From Neorhizobium tomejilense (lineage in GTDB: Bacteria > Pseudomonadota > Alphaproteobacteria > Rhizobiales > Rhizobiaceae): a stretch of DNA of 64,000 nucleotides. The notes beneath the pieces are model-generated. The model did no database searches and had not been told where the DNA came from. It worked only from the letters and a program-made list of their open reading frames with translations. Positions 1-8,115 of the stretch are shown in pieces (positions within the stretch are counted from its first letter, which is position 1; every line of letters begins with the position of its first letter). The stretch is from the NCBI GenBank assembly GCA_002968845.1, contig PVBG01000001.1, positions 434,001-498,000 of the forward strand, read 5' to 3'. The position numbers were made by a program, and so were the translations under genes.

Positions 1-534
1 AATATCGAGGGATATCCGAGCGAGGATTTCTTGGCGCTCTGCGAAGCGACCCAGCCGGAGCAGGTGACGCTGGTGCCGGACGATCCGACCCAGGCGACCT
101 CCGACCATGGGTTCGATTTCCGTGCCACGCACGAGATGCTGAAGCCGATCGTGGCGCGGCTCAAGAAGGGCGGCATGCGGGTGTCGCTGTTTGCCGATGG
201 CGACGGCGATGTCGGGGCGGTGAAGCTCGCAAGGGCGACGGGCGCCGACCGTATCGAACTCTATACCGGGCCCTATGGCGGCTGTTTTGACAATCCGGAG
301 CGCGGCGCCGAACTGCTTGAAAAACTCGGGCGGACGGCGGATGCGGCGCTTGCCGAAGGGCTCGGCGTCAATGGCGGCCACGACCTGACCGTCCCCAACT
401 TGCCGGCATTGGTGAAGCGCATCCCGAAGCTCGCTGAGGTGTCGATTGGGCACGGGCTGACGGCGGATGCGCTCGAATACGGCATGGCGGAAACCGTGCG
501 CCGCTTTCGTCGCGCCTGCGGCCAGACGGTCTAG
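1..534 (+). CDS. pdxJ: Pyridoxine 5'-phosphate synthase (5' end cut by window edge)
   Basis: PdxJ condenses 3-amino-2-oxopropyl phosphate with 1-deoxy-D-xylulose 5-phosphate to make pyridoxine 5'-phosphate, the last ring-forming step of DXP-dependent vitamin B6 synthesis. The reading frame is open from base 1; the first codons read [10 protein letters not shown], followed by [29 protein letters not shown] and [10 protein letters not shown], all typical of PdxJ. About 177 C-terminal residues of the usual ~250 are present. Its TAG stop overlaps the TAG of the convergent MarR-GNAT gene in the palindrome CTAG. Identification is secure; only the start is missing. Confidence 0.95.
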   Translation, partial: NIEGYPSEDFLALCEATQPEQVTLVPDDPTQATSDHGFDFRATHEMLKPIVARLKKGGMRVSLFADGDGDVGAVKLARATGADRIELYTGPYGGCFDNPERGAELLEKLGRTADAALAEGLGVNGGHDLTVPNLPALVKRIPKLAEVSIGHGLTADALEYGMAETVRRFRRACGQTV

Positions 535-1478
535 TTCGACGACAGTTTTGCCTCGCAGAGCTCGAGCTCCCAGGTCTGGCCGTTGCATTGCGGCCCGAAC
601 AGGTTGTGCCTTTCCTCCGCGACGAGCTTGAAGCCGGCCGTCTGGTAGATGCGGATCGCGGCCGTCAGGCAATCGTTGGTCCAGAGCGACAGCGTCTTGT
701 AACCGGCGAGCGTCGAGAACTCGATGCATTGCTCGACCAGCGTCCGGCCGAGACCGAGGCCACGGGCGGCGGGATCGAGATAGAGGAGGCGCAGCTTGGC
801 TGTATCGCCGCCGCCGTCGGCCAGAACCACCGAACCGACACGTTTGCCGTCGCGTTCGGCGATCCAGCAGCGCTCGCGTTCGGGGTTGAAGTTGGCGATG
901 AACTTGCCGGCGACTTCGGCGACCAGTCCTTCGAACTTGTCGTTCCACCCGTATTCCCGCGCATAAGCGACCGCCTGGGTTTCGATGAGCCAGCCCATGT
1001 CGCCGATCCGGTGCGAACGGATGACGACCGGTGGGGAGGGGGCGGCCGATTGCGGATCGAGAATGGTTCGGATCGCCCGCATGGAGCCGATCAGCTTTTC
1101 ACGGCCCATCTCGTCCACGTCCCTCAGATCCTTGGCGATCTGCTGGCGGGAGCGTTCGCCGAGCGTCTCGTATTCGGCTTGTCCCTTATCGGTGACAACG
1201 AGGATCTGGCTACGTTTGTCCTCGGGATCCGGTTCGCTGTCGATGAAGCCCGCCTCGCGGAATTTCTTCAGCAGCCGGCTGAGATAGGCGGGATCGAGGC
1301 CGAGATCGCGGTTGAGTTCGGTTGCCGAAACCCGTTTGCGGGCGCCTATCTCGTAAAGGATGCGCGCCTCGGTCAGCGTGTAATCGGTATCGAGATAGCC
1401 CTTGGCGAGAACGCCGAGCTTGTTTGTGTAGAAACGGTTGAAGGCGCGGACGGCGTCGAGAACAGCAGGATCGGTCAT
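531..1478 (-). CDS. MarR-family regulator fused to a GNAT acetyltransferase
   Basis: This 315-residue protein has two parts. Residues 1-150 are a MarR winged-helix domain ([22 protein letters not shown] recognition helix region, then the wing with DPEDKRS). Residues ~165-310 are a GNAT N-acetyltransferase with the acetyl-CoA loop [13 protein letters not shown]. Such fusions are a known family; the acetylated substrate is unknown. I chose the ATG at 1478 because AGGAG lies 9 nt upstream; a TTG 11 codons earlier has no such site. A perfect 25-bp palindrome (1513-1537) lies just upstream, which suggests autorepression. The racemase gene ends directly beyond that palindrome, on the same strand. 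Confidence 0.9.
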   Translation of the reverse strand: MTDPAVLDAVRAFNRFYTNKLGVLAKGYLDTDYTLTEARILYEIGARKRVSATELNRDLGLDPAYLSRLLKKFREAGFIDSEPDPEDKRSQILVVTDKGQAEYETLGERSRQQIAKDLRDVDEMGREKLIGSMRAIRTILDPQSAAPSPPVVIRSHRIGDMGWLIETQAVAYAREYGWNDKFEGLVAEVAGKFIANFNPERERCWIAERDGKRVGSVVLADGGGDTAKLRLLYLDPAARGLGLGRTLVEQCIEFSTLAGYKTLSLWTNDCLTAAIRIYQTAGFKLVAEERHNLFGPQCNGQTWELELCEAKLSSN

Positions 1479-1512
1479 CGGCAGGATCTCCTCTTCGAAG
1501 ATTCTGTCCAAT

Positions 1513-1537
1513 GTTTACTTGACTGAGTCAAGTAAAC
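1513..1537. promoter_or_regulatory. Perfect palindrome, candidate MarR operator
   Basis: Two 12-bp arms, GTTTACTTGACT and AGTCAAGTAAAC, are separated by a single G. The core TTGACT-N-AGTCAA looks like the ~20-bp palindromes bound by MarR dimers. It lies 35 bp before the ATG of the MarR-GNAT gene and begins right at the racemase stop codon, so it is best placed to control marR itself. Assignment is by position and symmetry only. Confidence 0.65.
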
Positions 1538-2254
1538 TTATGCTGCTGCCTGTTTTGCCGACGACTGGCCGAGTGCGAAATCGACGGCGGCCGTGGCGTG
1601 GATGGCGGTGGAATCGACGCCAGGGAGCGGCAGGCTGGAGGGGTCGAGGAGGAGGCAGATTTCCGTGCAGCCGAGGATGATGCTGTCGGCACCTTCTGCC
1701 TTCGCCTTTTCGATCATGGCGATGACCCGCGTGCGGGAGGTGTCGAGAACCGTGCCGGCACAGAGTTCGTTGAAGATGATGTCATGGATATCGGTGCGAT
1801 CGTCGGCGTCCGGCACCATGACATCGACGCCGAGCATCTTCATGCGCTCGATATAGAAACCGTGCTCCATCGTGTAGCGGGTGGCCAGCAGGAGCGGGCG
1901 GTTCAGCCCTTTCGACGTCAATGCCCTGGCGGTCTCATCGATGACATGGATGAGCGGCACGTCGATCGCAGCCTGTACGTCCGGCGCGACGATGTGCATG
2001 GTGTTGGTGCAGATCAGCACGCATTCGGCGCCGGCCGCCTTCAGCCCGCGGGCGCTCTTGGCAAGGTGCTCGGCCGCCAGATCCCAGCGGCCGGCCTTCT
2101 GCATGTCGACGATTTCGGCAAAATTGACGGAATGGAGCAGGAGATCGGCCGATGCAAAACCGCCGAGGCGTTCGCGCACCATCTCGTTGATCAGCCGATA
2201 ATACACGGCAGTACTTTCGAAACTCATCCCGCCAATCAAGCCGATCTTGCGCAT
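1538..2254 (-). CDS. Aspartate/glutamate racemase family protein
   Basis: Cofactor-independent racemase of the Asp/Glu/hydantoin family (RacX/YgeA-like, 238 aa). The two catalytic cysteines of the family are in place: Cys82 in ICTNTMH and Cys196 in LGCTEIC; the N-terminal IGLIGGMS loop also fits. The substrate cannot be read from sequence; broad-specificity amino-acid racemases of this type exist. The start at 2254 is chosen because GGAG lies 7 nt upstream and the protein then begins at the first strand MRKIGLIGG; in-frame starts further upstream would add a non-conserved tail. It lies upstream of the MarR-GNAT gene, with the palindrome at 1513-1537 between them. Confidence 0.85.
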   Translation of the reverse strand: MRKIGLIGGMSFESTAVYYRLINEMVRERLGGFASADLLLHSVNFAEIVDMQKAGRWDLAAEHLAKSARGLKAAGAECVLICTNTMHIVAPDVQAAIDVPLIHVIDETARALTSKGLNRPLLLATRYTMEHGFYIERMKMLGVDVMVPDADDRTDIHDIIFNELCAGTVLDTSRTRVIAMIEKAKAEGADSIILGCTEICLLLDPSSLPLPGVDSTAIHATAAVDFALGQSSAKQAAA

Positions 2255-2267
2255 TTTTTCTCCAAAC

Positions 2268-2293
2268 GAGATGGAATCTGGTAACTCCATCTC
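2268..2293. promoter_or_regulatory. Inverted repeat upstream of the racemase gene
   Basis: Arms GAGATGGA and TCCATCTC are perfectly inverted with a 10-nt spacer and lie 14-39 bp upstream of the racemase ATG. It could be an operator or an mRNA hairpin in the leader. No regulator is identified. Confidence 0.4.
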
Positions 2294-2332
2294 ATTATCG
2301 CGAAATTCGGAGAGCCGCAATCCGGCGAGATG

Positions 2333-3217
2333 CTAAGCGGCGAGGGCGGCCTTCTGGGTCTCGAAATAGGCGGCGAGCGTCTGCGGCTTCTGGCCGGTCA
2401 GCGTCTCATAGTCGCTGGTCACCTGTTCGAAATTGCCAGCACGGATATTGGCATCCGCCGAGACTAGCATATTCACGACGAAAGCAGGCAGGCCGGCGCC
2501 GGTAAGGCCCTGGGTCAGCTGCTCGTCGGTGACATCAACGACATCCAGCGGCTTGCCGGCAGCGGCGGATGCGCGGGCGGCGATTTCTGCGGCCGTCAGG
2601 GATTCCGAACCCGTGAGTGCGAGGGTGCGGCTGCCGGCCGGCGGATTGGCAAGGGCTGCGGCTGCGGCACGGGCGCAGTCGTCGCGGCTGATCGTGGTGA
2701 TCTTGCCCGTACCCACGGACGTGTACCATTTGCCGACCTGAAGATTGTGCGGCATGCTCATCAGATAATTGTCGTGGTACCAGGAATTGCGCAGGATCGT
2801 GTAGGCGACGCCGCTCGCCTTGATGGCCTCTTCAGTGCCGAGATGATCCGGCGCGAACGTGACCAGCGACTTGTCCGGGTTCGGCATGGACGTATAGACG
2901 ATGTGTTTGACGCCGGCCTTCTTGGCGGCGGAAACGGCGTTCCTGTGCTGCGTGATGCGCTTGCCGGGCGTTGCCAGTTCGTCGGTGGAGATGATCAGCA
3001 CGCGGTCGACGCCGGTGAATGCCTTCACGAGCCCGGCTTCGTCGTCGAAATCGGCCGTGCGGGTTTCCAGACCGCTGGCGGCAAAGTCGGCGAGCTTGTT
3101 CGGATCACGGCTGGCAGCGACGATGTCGGCGGCAGCGACCTTGGATGTCTCCGCTAGGTGACGCAGGACTGCGCGGCCCAGATGGCCGGCGGCGCCGGTG
3201 ACGAGAAGTTTGGTCAT
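2333..3217 (-). CDS. NAD(P)H-binding NmrA-like oxidoreductase, QorB/YtfG type
   Basis: A 294-residue SDR-atypical (NmrA-like) protein. Residues 1-20 carry the Rossmann motif GAAGHLGRAV. The overall pattern (ASRDPNKL, TSMPNPDKS, ILRNSWYHDNYL) is that of E. coli YtfG/QorB, an NADPH:quinone oxidoreductase. It is transcribed away from an HxlR-type regulator gene, the same arrangement as E. coli ytfG-ytfH, which supports redox- or quinone-stress control by that regulator. The actual substrate in this organism is inferred. Confidence 0.85.
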   Translation of the reverse strand: MTKLLVTGAAGHLGRAVLRHLAETSKVAAADIVAASRDPNKLADFAASGLETRTADFDDEAGLVKAFTGVDRVLIISTDELATPGKRITQHRNAVSAAKKAGVKHIVYTSMPNPDKSLVTFAPDHLGTEEAIKASGVAYTILRNSWYHDNYLMSMPHNLQVGKWYTSVGTGKITTISRDDCARAAAAALANPPAGSRTLALTGSESLTAAEIAARASAAAGKPLDVVDVTDEQLTQGLTGAGLPAFVVNMLVSADANIRAGNFEQVTSDYETLTGQKPQTLAAYFETQKAALAA

Positions 3218-3268
3218 GCGGTTTCTTTCCTGGCAATGGCCGGCCTGCAGGCGCGGCGAAGAACGTTG

Positions 3269-3292
3269 GTCTCAAAAAGAGACTAGCACTAG
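3269..3292. promoter_or_regulatory. Divergent promoter region with short repeats, possible HxlR operator
   Basis: Between the qorB-like gene and the HxlR gene there is an inverted repeat GTCTC-AAAAA-GAGAC (3269-3283) and next to it a direct repeat ACTAG-C-ACTAG (3282-3292). HxlR/YodB regulators bind such short symmetric sites in the shared promoter of the neighbouring reductase. Functional assignment is inference from position. Confidence 0.35.
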
Positions 3293-3363
3293 AATAAGAA
3301 TTGACTTCGATCTGTAAAGGAGGCAGTTTCGAGGGAGATCGTTACTTCAAGGGAACCAACTCC

Positions 3364-3774
3364 ATGGCCCTCAATGCAAGCCGCAAGCCGGTCCTGGACG
3401 GCAATGAATGCGATATGTCCGGCTGGGACATGGGTAACTGCCCGGTTCGGGACGTCCTCGACCGGATCGCCGGCAAATGGTCGACGCTGCTTCTCGGGGC
3501 CTTGGCGCGCCAGCCCTATCGCTTCGGCGAGCTTCGCCGGCTGGTGCCGGATATTTCGCAGCGGATGCTGACCCAGACGCTGCGCGACCTGCAGCGCGAC
3601 GGTTATATCGAACGCGAGGTGTTTCCCACCAAGCCGCCGAGCGTCGAATACCGGATGACCGATCTCGGCCGCTCGCTCTTCGAGCCGCTTTCCAAGGTGT
3701 TGCTATGGGCGGAAGCCAATCATCCGTCAGTCAAGGCCGCGCGCGTGAAATACGACGAGAGCGAACTGGCTTGA
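3364..3774 (+). CDS. HxlR-family transcriptional regulator
   Basis: A 136-residue single-domain winged-helix regulator of the HxlR/YodB/YtfH family. The signature Cys-Pro near the N-terminus (Cys26, NCPV), IAGKWSTLLL, and the helix RFGELRRLVPDISQRMLTQTLRDLQRDGYI are clear. The conserved Cys is a thiol-based redox or quinone sensor in YodB; the same role here is inferred. The ATG at 3364 is preferred (AGGGA 9 nt upstream) over an in-frame TTG at 3301 whose product would have an unconserved extension. It is divergent from the qorB-like gene it probably controls. Confidence 0.85.
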   Translation: MALNASRKPVLDGNECDMSGWDMGNCPVRDVLDRIAGKWSTLLLGALARQPYRFGELRRLVPDISQRMLTQTLRDLQRDGYIEREVFPTKPPSVEYRMTDLGRSLFEPLSKVLLWAEANHPSVKAARVKYDESELA

Positions 3775-4019
3775 TGTGAAACGGGTTCCGATATGGCAGC
3801 CCGACATTCCCCAATACTGCCCGGCAACGGCCAGACCTGACCGCGACCGTCCTCCCGGCATATCCCATATAACGGTCGCATCTGTTCCAACGGTTCGGTC
3901 AAGTTCCTGCGCTGGCGGTTGGGCCACCTTTTTTGTTGCGGCCAGACATAAGGCGTTTATCGCACTTCAATCATCTTGCTGTTATGAAGCGGCAAAATGC
4001 CTGAGAAGGAGAAACCCCT

Positions 4020-5381
4020 ATGAGCCGTTCCTGCCTTGCCGTCATCCTCGCCGCCGGCGACAGCACGCGCATGAAATCGTCGATGTCGAAAGTGTTGCAT
4101 CCGATCGCCGGCCGGCCGATGATTGCTCATGTCATGGCGGCGGTGGCATCGAGCGGCGTGACCGAGGCGGCTCTGGTGGTCGGCCGCGATGCGGACGGGG
4201 TTGCCAAGGCTGGCGCGGTCGAGGGTGTTACGGTCGAGGCCTTCCTGCAGACCGAGCGCCGCGGCACAGGCCATGCGGTCCTGGCGGCGAAACAAGCCAT
4301 CGCCCGGGGTTACGACGACATCTTGGTCGCCTATGGCGATGTCCCGCTGGTCACCTCGGCTCCCTTCGCCGAGGCGCGGGAAAAGCTGGCCGCTGGAGCC
4401 GATGTCGTGGTGATCGGTTTTCACACCGACAAGCCGACCGGCTATGGCCGGCTGCTGGTGGAAAACGGCGAGCTGATCGCCATCCGCGAGGAGAAGGATG
4501 CGACGGAGGACGAGCGCAAGGTCACCTGGTGCAATAGCGGGCTGATGGCAATCAACGGCCGCAAGGCGCTGTCGCTTCTGGAGGGCATCACCAATCAAAA
4601 CGCGAAGGGCGAATATTACCTGACCGATCTCGTCGAGATCGCCCGTGCCGCCGGCGGCAAGGTGGTGGCAGTCGATGCGCCGGAAACGGAAGTCGCCGGC
4701 TGCAACAACCGGGCCGAACTGGCCATGCTCGAAAAGCACTGGCAGGAACGCCGGCGCCATGAGTTGATGATCTCGGGCGTCAGCATGATCGCGCCGGAAA
4801 CCGTCTTCCTGTCTTATGATACGCAGATCGGCCAGGACGCGCTGATCGAGCCGAACGTCGTTTTCGGCCCGGGCGTCAGGATCGACAGCGGGGCGGTGAT
4901 CCACGCCTTTTCCCATATCGAGGGTGCGCATGTGAGCGGCGGCGCGACGGTCGGACCTTTCGCCCGGCTCCGCCCCGGTGCTGATCTTTCCACAGGTTCC
5001 AAGGTCGGCAATTTCTGCGAGGTCAAGAATGCCAGGATCGACGAAGGCGCCAAGGTCAACCACCTGACCTATATCGGCGATGCCTTTGTCGGCGCCCATG
5101 CCAATATCGGCGCCGGCACGATCACCTGCAACTACGACGGCGTCAACAAGCACGAGACGCGGATCGGCGCCAACGCCTTTGTCGGTTCGAATTCGTCGCT
5201 GGTCGCACCCGTCTCGATCGGCGACGGCGCCTATGTCGCCTCGGGAAGTGTCATCACCGACAATGTCCCGGCCGATGCGCTGGCGCTTGGCCGTGCCCGC
5301 CAGGAGGTGAAGCCGGAGCGCGCGAAAATCCTCCGGGAGCGTGCGCTCGCCCTCAAGGCCGCCCGCAAGGCGCAAAAGTAG
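4020..5381 (+). CDS. glmU: Bifunctional GlmU: GlcNAc-1-P uridyltransferase / GlcN-1-P acetyltransferase
   Basis: Makes UDP-N-acetylglucosamine for peptidoglycan and LPS. Residues 1-230 form the pyrophosphorylase domain ([20 protein letters not shown], with the nucleotide loop and catalytic Arg17). Residues ~250-453 form a left-handed beta-helix of hexapeptide repeats, ending in the acetyltransferase motif [13 protein letters not shown]. The length (453) is normal. AAGGAG sits 8 nt before the ATG. glmS follows 120 bp downstream, so two enzymes of the same pathway are next to each other. Confidence 0.98.
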   Translation: MSRSCLAVILAAGDSTRMKSSMSKVLHPIAGRPMIAHVMAAVASSGVTEAALVVGRDADGVAKAGAVEGVTVEAFLQTERRGTGHAVLAAKQAIARGYDDILVAYGDVPLVTSAPFAEAREKLAAGADVVVIGFHTDKPTGYGRLLVENGELIAIREEKDATEDERKVTWCNSGLMAINGRKALSLLEGITNQNAKGEYYLTDLVEIARAAGGKVVAVDAPETEVAGCNNRAELAMLEKHWQERRRHELMISGVSMIAPETVFLSYDTQIGQDALIEPNVVFGPGVRIDSGAVIHAFSHIEGAHVSGGATVGPFARLRPGADLSTGSKVGNFCEVKNARIDEGAKVNHLTYIGDAFVGAHANIGAGTITCNYDGVNKHETRIGANAFVGSNSSLVAPVSIGDGAYVASGSVITDNVPADALALGRARQEVKPERAKILRERALALKAARKAQK

Positions 5382-5501
5382 CGCGGCTATTAACATTTGC
5401 GCGTTACTTTCCGACATCGAAAGTGACCGGCGGGCCGATTGCGCAAAACCAGCAATCGGCTAGGAGTTCGCGCGGGTTCCACGAAGCGGAGAGGGTCGTT
5501 C

Positions 5502-7328
5502 ATGTGCGGAATTGTCGGGATCGTCGGAAATTCGCCGGTGGCGGCGCGTCTGGTCGATGCGTTGCGAAGGCTCGAATACCGCGGTTATGATTCCGCCGGC
5601 GTGGCGACCATCCACGAGGGCCGCATGGATCGCCGCCGCGCCGAAGGAAAACTCTTCAATCTCGAAAAGCGGCTTGACGCCGAGCCGCTGCCCGGCACGA
5701 TCGGCATCGCCCACACCCGCTGGGCGACCCACGGCGTTCCGAACGAGACCAATGCCCATCCGCATTTCGTCGATGGGGTCGCCGTTGTCCACAACGGCAT
5801 CATCGAGAACTTCTCCGAGCTGAAGGACGAGCTGCTGGCCGAAGGAGCGGTCTTCGAAAGCCAGACCGACACGGAAGTCGTGGCACACCTGCTCGCCAAA
5901 TACACCCGCCAGGGCCTTGATCATCGCGCTGCCATGCTGGCGACGCTGAACCGCGTTGCCGGCGCCTATGCGCTGGTGGTGATGTTCGAGGACGACCCGG
6001 GCACGATCATGGCCGCCCGGTTCGGACCGCCGCTTGCGATCGGCCACGGCCGCGGCGAAATGTTCCTGGGGTCGGATGCGATCGCGCTGTCGCCGTTCAC
6101 CAATGAAATCACCTATCTGGTGGACGGCGACTGCGCCGTCATGACCCACAAGGGCGCCGAGATCATCGATTACGACGGCAAACCGGTGACGCGGCAGAGC
6201 CAGATTTCCCAGGCATCGGCCTTCATGGTCGACAAGGGCAACCACCGCCATTTCATGGAAAAGGAAATCTACGAGCAGCCGGAGATCATCTCCCATGCGC
6301 TCAGCCACTATATCGATTTCGCCGCCCATACGGTGAAGGCGAACGATACGGCGATCGACTTCGGCAAGGTCTCGGGCCTGGCGATCGCCGCCTGTGGCAC
6401 GGCCTATCTGTCCGGCCTGATCGGCAAATACTGGTTCGAGCGTTATGCGCGCCTGCCGGTCGAAATCGACGTCGCCTCGGAATTCCGCTACCGCGAACTG
6501 CCGCTGTCGCCGTCCCAGGCGGCGCTGTTCATTTCCCAGTCGGGCGAAACCGCCGATACGCTCGCGTCGCTGCGATACTGCAAGGACAACGGCCTCAAGA
6601 TCGGCGCGGTGGTCAACGTCAGGGAATCGACCATCGCCCGTGAATCGGACGCAATCTTCCCGATCCTTGCCGGCCCGGAAATCGGCGTTGCCTCCACCAA
6701 GGCCTTCACCTGCCAGCTTGCGGTACTCGCCGCTCTCGCGATCGGCGCAGGTCGCGCCCGCGGCACAGTGACGGCGGGCGACGAGAAGGCGATGGTAAAG
6801 CACCTCGCCGAAATGCCGCGGATCATGAGCCGGGTGCTGAACGACATCCAGCCGCAGATCGAGTCGCTGTCGCGCGAGCTGTCGCGCTTCAAGGACGTGC
6901 TTTATCTCGGCCGCGGCACCAGTTTTCCGCTTGCCATGGAAGGCGCGCTGAAGCTCAAGGAGATCTCCTACATCCATGCGGAAGGTTATGCCGCAGGCGA
7001 ACTGAAGCATGGCCCGATCGCGCTGATCGACGAGCATATGCCGGTGATCGTCATCGCGCCGCATGACCGCTTCTTCGAAAAGACCGTTTCCAACATGCAG
7101 GAAGTGGCGGCGCGCGGCGGCAAGATCATCTTCATCACCGACGAGAAGGGTGCCGCGGCGTCCAAGCTTCCCACCATGGCGACGATCGCGTTGCCGAATG
7201 TCGACGAGATCATCGCGCCGATGATCTTCTCGCTGCCGATCCAGCTTCTTGCCTATCATACGGCGGTGTTCATGGGGACCGATGTCGATCAGCCGCGCAA
7301 TCTGGCAAAATCCGTCACGGTGGAGTGA
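5502..7328 (+). CDS. glmS: Glutamine--fructose-6-phosphate aminotransferase
   Basis: Converts fructose-6-P and glutamine to glucosamine-6-P, the first committed step to UDP-GlcNAc. The start must be the ATG at 5502: it places the nucleophilic Cys right after Met (MCGIVGIVG), and GGAGAGGG lies ahead of it. Residues 1-~220 are the class-II glutaminase (HTRWATHG); then come two SIS sugar-isomerase domains (AACGTAYLSG, SQSGETADT, ASTKAFTCQ), ending KSVTVE. 608 residues is the family length. No glmS ribozyme is expected in this group and I saw none in the short 5' leader. Confidence 0.98.
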   Translation: MCGIVGIVGNSPVAARLVDALRRLEYRGYDSAGVATIHEGRMDRRRAEGKLFNLEKRLDAEPLPGTIGIAHTRWATHGVPNETNAHPHFVDGVAVVHNGIIENFSELKDELLAEGAVFESQTDTEVVAHLLAKYTRQGLDHRAAMLATLNRVAGAYALVVMFEDDPGTIMAARFGPPLAIGHGRGEMFLGSDAIALSPFTNEITYLVDGDCAVMTHKGAEIIDYDGKPVTRQSQISQASAFMVDKGNHRHFMEKEIYEQPEIISHALSHYIDFAAHTVKANDTAIDFGKVSGLAIAACGTAYLSGLIGKYWFERYARLPVEIDVASEFRYRELPLSPSQAALFISQSGETADTLASLRYCKDNGLKIGAVVNVRESTIARESDAIFPILAGPEIGVASTKAFTCQLAVLAALAIGAGRARGTVTAGDEKAMVKHLAEMPRIMSRVLNDIQPQIESLSRELSRFKDVLYLGRGTSFPLAMEGALKLKEISYIHAEGYAAGELKHGPIALIDEHMPVIVIAPHDRFFEKTVSNMQEVAARGGKIIFITDEKGAAASKLPTMATIALPNVDEIIAPMIFSLPIQLLAYHTAVFMGTDVDQPRNLAKSVTVE

Positions 7329-7419
7329 TATCCGCCGGCTTTTCCTTGCATCGCAACATTGCATCCGGCATTGTCGCATCAATGATTGCGGCAATGCTTA
7401 GGGTATGCAGGGAAACAGA

Positions 7420-8115
7420 ATGAGCGACAGTCCAGAGCGAATATCGCTGGCCGGCCGTCTCAGGAACAACTTCCTAACCGGCCTGATCATCTGCGCCCCG
7501 CTTGCCATCACCATCTGGCTCACCTTCACCTTCATCGACTGGGCGGATAGCTGGGTCACGCCCTATATTCCGCAGCGCTACGACCCCCAATATTACTTCA
7601 ACATCACCATTCCCGGCACCGGTCTGCTGATTGCGGTGGTGCTCATCACCATCATCGGCTTTCTCGGCAAGAACCTGATCGGCCGCTCGATCGTCAAGTT
7701 CGGCGAATCGATCCTGCACCGGATGCCGCTGATCCGCAGCATTTATAAGAGCATCAAACAGATCTTCGAGACGGTGCTGAAGGAACAGTCGACCTCCTTC
7801 AAGCGATGCGGGCTGATCGAGTTTCCGAGCCCGGGCATGTGGGCGCTGGTCTTCATTTCCGGCGACGCGCAGGGAGAGATCGCGGCGAAGCTCAATGTGG
7901 ACGGTGAGGAAATGGTCGGTGTCTTCCTGCCCCCGACCCCGGTCCCGACCGCCGGTTTCCTGATGTTCGTGCCGAAGAGCAAGATCATCATGCTCGACAT
8001 GACGCCGGAAGAAGGCGCCAAGCTGCTGATATCGGGCGGGCTGATCGCACCGGACTACAAGCCCGTCCCCGGCGCGCCGACCGCCGTCCTGCCGGCCCCG
8101 AAAATGCAGGCCTAG
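7420..8115 (+). CDS. DUF502 family membrane protein
   Basis: A 231-residue protein with two transmembrane segments (about residues 23-43, NFLTGLIICAPLAITIWL, and 68-88, TGLLIAVVLITIIGFLG) followed by a soluble domain with FLPPTPVPTAGFLMFVP, the hallmark of DUF502. The function is not established. The ATG at 7420 has AGGGA at good spacing; an ATG 15 nt earlier has a site too close to use. The gene converges on recG and their TAG stops share CTAG at 8112-8115. Confidence 0.88.
   Translation: MSDSPERISLAGRLRNNFLTGLIICAPLAITIWLTFTFIDWADSWVTPYIPQRYDPQYYFNITIPGTGLLIAVVLITIIGFLGKNLIGRSIVKFGESILHRMPLIRSIYKSIKQIFETVLKEQSTSFKRCGLIEFPSPGMWALVFISGDAQGEIAAKLNVDGEEMVGVFLPPTPVPTAGFLMFVPKSKIIMLDMTPEEGAKLLISGGLIAPDYKPVPGAPTAVLPAPKMQA

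Noticed and set aside
5382..5501. glmS ribozyme in the glmS leader
   Set aside because: The leader is too short and lacks the ribozyme core; the element is found in Gram-positive bacteria.
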